Positions 9,714-16,226 of a stretch of DNA of 16,226 bases are shown piece by piece. Position numbers and translations under genes: made by a program. The notes beneath the pieces are model-generated. The model had not been told where the DNA came from, made no database searches, and saw nothing but the letters and a program-made list of their open reading frames with translations. The stretch's first letter is position 1. Each line of letters opens with the position of its first letter. The stretch is from Mucidula mucida (lineage: Eukaryota; Basidiomycota; Agaricomycetes; Agaricales; Physalacriaceae), in the NCBI GenBank assembly GCA_015501055.1, contig JADNYV010000763.1, positions 1 through 16,226 of the forward strand, given 5' to 3'.

Positions 9714-10897
9714 ATGACTGCCTTTGTGGGTAGTAACCCAACAGCAGGTGAGATTCAAGAAATTCATCGTGTTGATTTTCAAGATAAGACGTTCGAAAAA
9801 TCCACGAATACCATGCTATGCGGACCTCGCCTCAAATTTACAATTGGACTGGCGCGCATGCTGTTTATTTCGCCTTGCCTTCTGTCAAATGGACCGTCAA
9901 ATTTAGCGGAGGACGAGAGGTTGGTTGAATCTACCTTTGGATGTTGTCTCTGCTTAAGCCTGTCGCTGGAACCGTTCCACTCATTCAGGATACGCGCTTG
10001 TGACCCACAAATGCCGAGCGAAACGGTTACGCTGGTGCTGGTGCGAGCCTCGTGGACGTTTCTGGTGACTTGTATTCGGTGACGTCATGATTAACCTCTT
10101 CCTCTTCCCCCATTAGAACGAATCGCTCTGCGCTTCCTATACAGTCTAAATCTAGTTTTTGCTCGCGCTATAAGTATATCGTAATGCTCCAAGCCAACGC
10201 ACTCCCAACACATGTATTGAGAGGGTTTTACCTTAGAGTGGATGTCTAACTGGTCGCCTTTCCCCCAAGTTACTTATCAAAACCCATGCGACGCGTTATT
10301 CAGGATAGAACGCCTGTATGTGAATCTAGTTGTCTTCTACGTTGTTACTTTTACTTCCAAGACGCGATTAGATTGTTATAGCCTTTGCACCCTCACTTCT
10401 TGGGACACCATAATGATCGATATCTGTCTGGGTCTACCAGCAGGCCACAGCTCTCCAATTCTCGACGTCTAAGTATCAGTCTACAACAAGACACGATATA
10501 TGATCTTTTTGCTAGCCACACCATTTCACTACGGACTGTGAACCATGGTGGGTAGACATCGGTCTCGCAGTCGCATTTCGTTCCGCTACTGACGGCTCGT
10601 CATCCGGAGGTGTTTGGAACCCTCTGAACTGTGAATCTCGTCTTGCTGATGTTCAAAGTTCTGCCCTACGATTTGATTCATTTTTAAACCCAGTAGATTT
10701 GGAGGGTGAGTCGGACCTCCGCCGGGGGATATCGTTTATTATTGCATGCACAACATCTTGACATCATCAAAAGGGACTACTATATCCCCCTCGATGGTCG
10801 CCGTAGGTGGCTTCAAGCGTTTCTCAGGTATGGATATTTCGAATTAAGGCTTGATAGTGGCGGCGCCAGGCTCTCCATCCCTCTTTCGAGATTCTAG
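9714..10897 (+). pseudogene. decayed plus-strand gene, family unknown
   Basis: Successive coding-like stretches run on one strand but jump between frames. About 9789-9919 reads YNWTGAHAVYFALPSVKWTV, 9921-9955 reads VVESTFGCCLCLS, and 10030-10080 reads GYAGAGASLVDVSGDLYSV. About 10166-10240 reads RYKYIVMLQANALPTHVLRG, and 10242-10472 reads SNWSPFPQVTYQNPCDAL onward. About 10523-10705 reads WWVDIGLAVAFRSATDGSSS onward, and 10780-10897 ends RYGYFELRLDSGGARL...SRF. Several jumps fall at short repeats, such as a contracted CT pair near 10240 and an extra G near 9921, with no plausible intron between. That pattern fits an old gene accumulating small indels. A few genuine introns may remain (GTGAGT at 10706). 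I do not recognise the protein. An intact multi-intron gene cannot be fully excluded. Confidence 0.45.
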
Positions 10898-10969
10898 CAC
10901 AGTGCAGAATGTTGCGCGCGGCGTTTGGTACGTGCTAAAACTATGCCTTCATGAAGATGTGACTCCAGC

Positions 10970-11310
10970 AGTCGTTCTCATGACGAGACATTCCCGGAAG
11001 CGCCTCCGGCTACTGTAATCAGCTATTCTTATAAACTTGTGTTCTCCAGTGAGTCAGAGGGGGTAAGGCCGTCAAGGACAGGGTTACCAAAGAGCATGCT
11101 ACAAGTCCTTTTGACGCGAGGGATGCGGTCGTGGTTTGCCTAATGTGCCAGAGCGATACAGTCGACGAGAATCTGCCACTAGAGCATCATACAGATCCCA
11201 CCCCTCCAGGCTTTGAGCCGTCGTTATTCGCACTGACTGTTGCTGGTATAATTGTCAATAAAATGCATTCGAAACAGGGCGTACAAGATACAACGACTAC
11301 GCTACAATGA
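10970..11310 (+). pseudogene. second coding-like block, possible 3' exon(s) with one frame break
   Basis: From about 10970 the plus strand reads SRSHDETFPEAPPATVISYS and on to SSESEG. At a run of five G (about 11057-11063) the open frame shifts by one base. It continues KAVKDRVTKEHATSPFDARD, then VVVCLMCQSDTVDENLPLEH, to TGA at 11308-11310. One extra G in the run would join both halves. The stop lies only 60 bp from the stop of the TFIIIC gene on the other strand. The protein is not recognised. It could be the end of the preceding decayed gene or a separate gene, and the break could be a real mutation or a sequence error in the homopolymer. Confidence 0.38.
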
Positions 11311-11370
11311 AGATTATAACACTATATAGTAAATATCACGACTACGAGCAATATAACATCTCAATATGCT

Positions 11371-14300
11371 TCACTGTACGGTGGCTATGAAACTATTACC
11401 GCAATATAAACATCGTGTAACGGCTTCAAGCAGCTCCTCCACAATCCAACTTTGGGCAATCGTCGGCAACCAATTGCTTCCAACTTTGAAGGTGCTGCGC
11501 ATCGATAAAGGGAGAAAAGCTTTCCGCTTACACCCGATACAGGATCGCACAAAAGGTGTCGCCATGATAAACGACGAAACAACGCAAGTATCTTCAAGTG
11601 GGATGAGATTATAAAGCTGGACTAGACGATCAAACTCACCCCATGTATGCCCTTTGATGCAAGCCGGTCGCGCTGTTGTCTCCATACTGACGGGTTCCTT
11701 ACAAGCCGGACACGGTTCGGACACAGCTTCCTCGAGTTCGTTTTCCAATCGACTGATATAGGACGGATCGCTTCCCCCGATGAGATCCAGAAGGGCATGT
11801 GCTTCGCGTTGTGTATTAGGGAAAGAATCGGTCTGGGAGGCTCGACGGATAACCCTAAGGATGAAAGGCATATCGCGAGCTATGGAGCAGTGGTTAACTC
11901 GGGCAGGTATCGTGATCACTATAAAACGCGAACTCACAGCTAAGAACAGACGTCACTGCGCTCAAATGACGAATGAGAACTCGTAGCATCACGTCTGAAA
12001 TCAGTTTACAGATGGAATGTGCGGTCTCGTAGCACTCCTCCTTTATAGCGGCGCTCCCAAGGGTGGCGCAGTTCTATAGCATAAGGTCGGCGGAGTTTAC
12101 GAGGGTTCAAAGCGCCGCATACCATCAAGGCCTCTGTCAGTTGGAGTCTTAGCCGAAGCGACAATAAACCGTCGCATCCGTAAAAATCCCTCTTCAGGCT
12201 CTTCCGAAATCGCAGCCTAAGGTCCAAACCTGAGTCTGTTGACCAAGGAGTCAACGAGCGGAGCGTTGGAGGATTCCAAGTTATGGAGCGCAGAACCTTG
12301 AGTATATCAAAGTGCAACTCAGGGAAGCTTTCTAACCACAGAAAGATCGGGCGTAGTAGGTGTATTGGTGCCGCACCAGTGTCTGACAGACGGAGTCAAG
12401 CTCACTCCAAAAGGGCAAGGGCACGACGGGCATGACTTACCGCTGTTTGCCGTAGACAGTATGTGCACAAGCTCATTCAGGAGAGTGTCTTGGATATGAT
12501 CCGCGTGGCAAAGTTGGGCAGCAACGAAGTGTGTAGTTTGCCTCACTTCATTTTTTACACTCATGTCAGCCGGTTGAGACGATCTGATATCCTGGTCAAT
12601 GACAATTCTGGTGTGCGGGAGTGCGAGAAGAAACAGTCTGCTTACTGCTGGATTAACACGACTGAGGTGAATCCGTCAAGCGATATCAAGCCACTAGTAC
12701 GATTTACGTCAGCGTTAGTGATCTCCTCGTTCTCTATTTCCACAAAGATGCGGCGTAACCCTTCTGACACGAGTTGTCTAGTAAGCTGTACAGCCGTGTT
12801 GACGTCCCATTCCGGATTCAGAAAGAGGTTATGAATTGTTCGTACGGTCCCGTCGAAGAGATTTATCACAAGAACGTCGCATTGCCGAAAATATGCATGG
12901 CCTGAAACAGGCTGCAATGTAGAAGACCCGACGGTGATAACCTGAGGGCGTATGTACATGGAGCGTGATCCCGACCACGTTGTAGAAGACGACGGGGACC
13001 AAAGATCAATAACTCCAGGTCTACATCTTACAAGGACAACCTGGGATCATTGATGAAGAATGTACAGACCATTCACATGCACAACTCACTTTATCCCCGG
13101 ATACGATCCAGTTAAGCGCGGTAGTTCCACACTCGTCTTTGGTTGCGAATATGTTGTTAATTGGATTCCCGAAAGATGTCTCGACGGCGTAATCCGACCC
13201 AAGAACACGACACGACTCGTCGAATTTTCCCATCACTTGTAACTTGACAAGACCAACCGAACCATCTGACGAAGTGTACGCGATCCAACTTTCACCTATA
13301 ATACATTTGTCAGCAATCGCTCCGTGAGTTTCGGGGTTGCGATGGAAGAGAAGATGGAGGTAAACATGAATGAATCTTACAGAAGCCCGAGTTGATTACG
13401 GTCCAGGGTGAGAAAGATAGATGGGTGAGCCAGGTATCAGCAACCTGTAGAGTTTTCATGTGTTGAAGGCGTCCTATTTTTGCATTGAATCTTTTGAGGA
13501 GATATTAACTATGAGCACGTCGTGTCCCCGCGGCAAGACGTGGAACAGACCGCAGAAAGCATAGAGTACCTGCGCGGGATCCCGTCACAAGAAGAGATGC
13601 GTCAATACACGGAGCCGGCGAGAGTCCAAAACGCGCTTGACCAGACCAAGTCACACCTTGCCCCGTTTAAATATCAAAAAGGTACTAGCAACATTATCGC
13701 TTACTTGTTATCTGTGCCTGCAGGAGACGGCATAGCGGCTCTTGTGTTGCATCCTGCATGCTGACCAGAAACGGCGTCACTTCAAAGATCTAGCGATCAC
13801 TCGTCAATCAACGCCACAGAACCCGTGCAGACGGACTTTGAGCCATTCGCCATGTATAGCATTCTTCGCTGCGCCCCATAAAGTCAAATCCATGTTGGAG
13901 GTCAGAACGGCAGCTATGCATCTGGACGACGGCCAACAAAGGTCAGAACGCCCGAGTGAGCAGCACCTCTCGCTCACCCTCCAGACTCCGCCAAGCCAGA
14001 CGGAGAGCACGCCACCGCCCGGACATGATAATCGACGGATCCCAAAGACAAAGTTGCCCATTCTGTCAACGGCTAATCGGAAATGTTTCTTAGACAACGC
14101 GAAAGAAGAGTACGGACCTTGGGCGAAGTCTGTCCAGTTGCAAATATCCTCGCTTTGGACGTCTATAACCGTACGAAGCCACCGAAGTCTGGTATCAGTC
14201 GTTTCATCGTCATGCGGTACCTTTCCAGTAGCGGCAATCCCAAGATGGTGAGGCGTCTAAGAAGGAACGAAGAAAATGGAGATAAGCGCGAAAGTCGACC

Positions 14301-14445
14301 CAGCGGACGAGTGAGGAGTTCTCACCAGGATGTGTACTTTTCTCTTGGCAGCGAAGAATAGCTGACCGTCATCAGACCATTGCAAACGGGCGATAGAGGG
14401 CTTGGCCGTGAACGAAGGAAGATTGACCAAGGAGAGGAGCGACAT
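11371..14445 (-). CDS. TFIIIC subunit, GTF3C4/Sfc9-like, with C-terminal zinc finger (776 aa, 14 exons)
   Basis: Fourteen exons keep phase exactly: 14445-14326, 14256-14118, 14062-13978, 13921-13837, 13789-13705, 13656-13551, 13490-13381, 13295-13090, 13040-12646, 12583-12441, 12382-12123, 12073-11938, 11879-11640 and 11591-11371. They total 2,331 nt. The start MSLLSLVNLPSF follows CATAAAG. The N-terminal half is a WD40-like propeller: LQWSDDGQLFFAAKRKVHIL, DASLLVTGSRAGTLCFLR, and SSDGSVGLVKL. The C-terminus matches the TFIIIC zinc finger: C680-x2-C683, C697 with H701, C706, C721-x2-C724 and C764-x2-C767, including CIGCKRKAFLP and RCLYCGNSF. TFIIIC binds A and B boxes and recruits TFIIIB for RNA polymerase III transcription of tRNA genes. 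The human counterpart (TFIIIC90) is reported to acetylate histones. Intron 13 (48 nt) is in frame, so unspliced mRNA would also stay open there. Confidence 0.93.
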
Positions 14446-14911
14446 CTTTATGGAAGCAAAAACTCCTGCCGATCGAGGACAATTTGCAATCCCCGGAAAC
14501 AGATTGACAATAATGCCAGTCCAGACTCCGACTGGAGCCAGTACGCGCCACGTCTTCCGCCCAATGGATTTCTCTTGTTCAAAAACGAGCCGAGCTCAGT
14601 GATCGACAACGGTCTACAGAAAGTTTCGTGTTGCCGCTTTGGGAATTGGGGTGAAGAACCCCCCACGTGGGGCTGGTCACGTCACTCGTAACAAACCTGC
14701 CATTGAACTCTACCGTCGCGCGGGCCATCGAAAGGCCATCGGGTATGAAACGCGCCCAATACGCGGCTAACGCGCTCAACATCGTTCCATAATCCTCAGA
14801 AACACAGTTGTACGCAATCAAGAACGCGATGTCGGTGAGGAATTTCGATACTGGACGCCTTTCATTCATTAAACGAAATCGCCTAAGGATCTGGCTTATT
14901 GTTATCTACAC
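14446..14911. promoter_or_regulatory. bidirectional promoter between TFIIIC and Apc13 genes
   Basis: These 466 bp lie between two divergent start codons, so they must serve both genes. The region holds a 12-bp E-box palindrome (14661-14672) and, 5 bp further on, TCACGTCA (14677-14684), which resembles a CRE half-site pair. A minus-strand open frame with its own ATG (14869 to about 14579, starting MNERRPVSKFLTDIAF) lies here too. I find no intron or stop arrangement that makes it a convincing gene. Confidence 0.55.
14661..14672. promoter_or_regulatory. E-box palindrome CCCCACGTGGGG
   Basis: This is a perfect 12-bp inverted repeat around CACGTG. It is the kind of site bound by basic helix-loop-helix factors (Cbf1/USF type). 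It sits 216 bp upstream of the TFIIIC start and 240 bp upstream of the Apc13 start, near the midpoint of the shared promoter. Binding itself is inferred. Confidence 0.5.
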
Positions 14912-15573
14912 ATGACGGATTATGAACTGAAGGCTTTGGACACGTTGGATACGCCCTCATATCTAAATGGAATCCTCTCGGACGATGGTAAGCCTCCCGC
15001 GGCCCGCCTGAGCCACTCATGTCACGACTCCGACACAGATATAGTTCTCCCGGCGGACATGATCCCCCAAATCCTGACGAACACGACAGTGAGTAATATC
15101 TCAATTAGGCATCGCTGCTTCCTCATATCAAGTTCTCCAGACTTACCCTCGCAGACACACCCCTCATATCCTTTTGGCAATCCTACAAATATCAAACATC
15201 CCGCTTCGAAACCGCGTCCGTTTTCTGCAGTCGACCCAAGGATGCAGACCCGTGCGCTGTTTGAGGATATGAGCCTGGTTCCTTCTACTGTGCATATGTC
15301 TGTTAGGTGGAAGGAGCTGGCTTTAGAGAATTTGCTTCCTCCGGATGAAGAGAAGGCCCAAGCGGAGAAGGCAAGGCCGCGAGGCGAATGGCGAACGGAG
15401 TTCCTTCAAATAATTCTGGACAATCCGGGGCGCCTGCGACCGCAGACAACGATGCTTCCAGCGACAATGGGGATGTGGAAGACGATGAGGATGATGACGA
15501 CGACGACGACTCGGACGAGGAGGAAGATGATAGTACCGATGAGGAAGAGACCGACGAAGAGGATGAAGAGTAA
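14912..15573 (+). CDS. anaphase-promoting complex subunit Apc13-like, with acidic tail
   Basis: The start is ATG 14912. Exon 14912-14987, intron 14988-15038 (51 nt, GTAAGC..ACAG), exon 15039-15088, intron 15089-15154 (66 nt, GTGAGT..GCAG), then exon from 15155. Splicing brings together GILSDDDIVLPADMIPQ (about residues 20-36). This corresponds to the LPxxDVxxP block of Apc13. VRWKELALENLLPP (about 92-105) corresponds to the C-terminal KWTDLAL block. Apc13/Swm1 is a small structural subunit that stabilises the tetratricopeptide arm of the APC/C ubiquitin ligase. The frame then leads to poorly coding sequence, whereas another frame gives a strongly acidic tail ending at TAA 15571-15573. A 62-nt intron 15400-15461 with a weak GTTCCT donor would connect them (160 aa in all). 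Otherwise a base is missing near 15361-15390. Confidence 0.72.
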
Positions 15574-16061
15574 CGTGATTCCAGTAATCTATCCTGTAAA
15601 CACTGTATGTATTGGTAGCCTTCGGACATCTCTGGATTGCTGTGTCTAGATATATATGATACCTTTTTCTTGTGCTCTTGTTCATGATCACATCTCGAAA
15701 TGATTTTGACCGTAAGAAGACGTTGAAGTGGTACCTCACATTTCGGTTGCGCGAAACATGCTTTGGAACAACATGGTATTGTCATTGACATCGGAGCAAG
15801 CGAGTGAAACACCGCACGAACACATGAATCTATGCCACGACTTACACGCGTCCTAGGATACTGCAGAAATACGCCAAAGATCGCTCGGAGATATCTATAG
15901 ACCACATGTGCTATGTCGCTAGAAGCGCGCGTTTTGTGGTGGCAATGAATGACCGCAGCGTCGTCGAAGATTCTTGTTGTCGTCTGCAGCACATGCAATG
16001 TTAGCTATACATACCTTTTCCATGGAGCCGCAACCGGTGGTAGGACGAGCGGTTGGAGACA
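15574..16061. other. convergent intergenic region
   Basis: These 488 bp lie between the Apc13 stop and the stop of the minus-strand gene at the right edge. I see no gene, tRNA or repeat. A long minus-strand open frame crosses it, but it runs on into a serine homopolymer antisense to the acidic Apc13 tail and is treated as spurious. Confidence 0.55.
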
Positions 16062-16226
16062 CTAGGAAGTCTTCTTCCGCCAACCGTAAAAGCGAGTAGC
16101 TGCCACAAAATCATCTCGTAAAGCGTGATTGATGCCCAACACGGTTGTCAGACAAGCCACCAGACTGATAAACACAAAAGTCCAAGAGCCGAGGAAGGTG
16201 GCTGGGCTCCATCTCGAACGCGAAAA
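16062..16226 (-). CDS. C-terminus of a probable membrane protein (partial)
   Basis: The minus strand is open from the right edge for 54 codons to TAG at 16062-16064. The visible part has one strongly hydrophobic stretch of about 20 residues (FLGSWTFVFISLVACLTTVL). It is followed by a charged, aromatic tail ending RFYGWRKKTS. This is consistent with a single membrane-spanning helix and a short basic cytosolic end. The rest of the gene lies off the window, so I cannot name the family. A splice acceptor within the first codons is possible and would shorten this exon. Confidence 0.5.
   Translation of the reverse strand, partial: FSRSRWSPATFLGSWTFVFISLVACLTTVLGINHALRDDFVAATRFYGWRKKTS

Noticed and set aside
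9714..10082. A 122-codon plus-strand open frame starting at ATG 9714
   Set aside because: It is open by length only. The more protein-like sequence switches to other frames within it, so I treated it as part of a decayed gene, not as an intact small protein.
11647..11986. Plus-strand open frames over the TFIIIC zinc-finger exon
   Set aside because: They are antisense to the best-conserved part of the TFIIIC gene.
14579..14869. A 96-codon minus-strand frame with ATG inside the shared promoter; faint resemblance of its ARATVEF stretch to RidA-type proteins
   Set aside because: The resemblance covers too few residues, no exons continue it, and it would start only 42 bp from the Apc13 start.
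15303..15998. Minus-strand open frame with a long serine run
   Set aside because: The serine homopolymer is the antisense of the Asp/Glu-coding tail of Apc13. The remainder shows no splice-supported continuation or domain.

Overview
The window looks like nuclear DNA of a filamentous basidiomycete, probably an Agaricomycete. Genes sit on both strands and are cut by many introns of about 45-95 nt with GT..AG ends and CTAAC/CTGAC-like branch sites. An F-box/leucine-rich protein of a type common in mushrooms lies beside housekeeping genes. There is no operon structure, and I saw no tRNA, rRNA, CRISPR array or intact transposon. All gene models were spliced by hand from reading frames and splice signals, with no database search.

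Left third (1-5177). The 3' end of an unidentified plus-strand gene ends at 584. About 0.85 kb follows with coding-like minus-strand segments. Then come two tandem minus-strand orphan genes (1441-2732 and 2969-4561) that I read as distant paralogs; the second appears to use a GC-AG intron.

Middle (5178-11310). An F-box protein gene (5178-6496) is followed by an intronless gene for a basic, low-complexity protein with repeated RRxS/T motifs (6868-7815). Convergent with it is a minus-strand GNAT acetyltransferase whose C-terminal exons match the KAT14/CSRP2BP family but lack a conserved stretch of the fold. Next, 9714-11310 carries plus-strand coding-like segments that keep changing frame without good introns. 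I read most of this as a decaying gene, followed by a second coding-like block.

Right third (11371-16226). This is the best-supported part. A 14-exon minus-strand gene encodes a 776-residue TFIIIC subunit (GTF3C4/Sfc9-like, C-terminal zinc finger). It is divergent from a small plus-strand gene for the anaphase-promoting complex subunit Apc13. Their shared 466-bp promoter holds a 12-bp palindrome with a CACGTG core. The window ends in the C-terminus of a minus-strand, probably membrane-anchored protein.

The genes have no obvious shared pathway. The core-machinery genes (TFIIIC, Apc13) sit at the right, with fast-evolving lineage-specific genes and a decayed stretch to the left.
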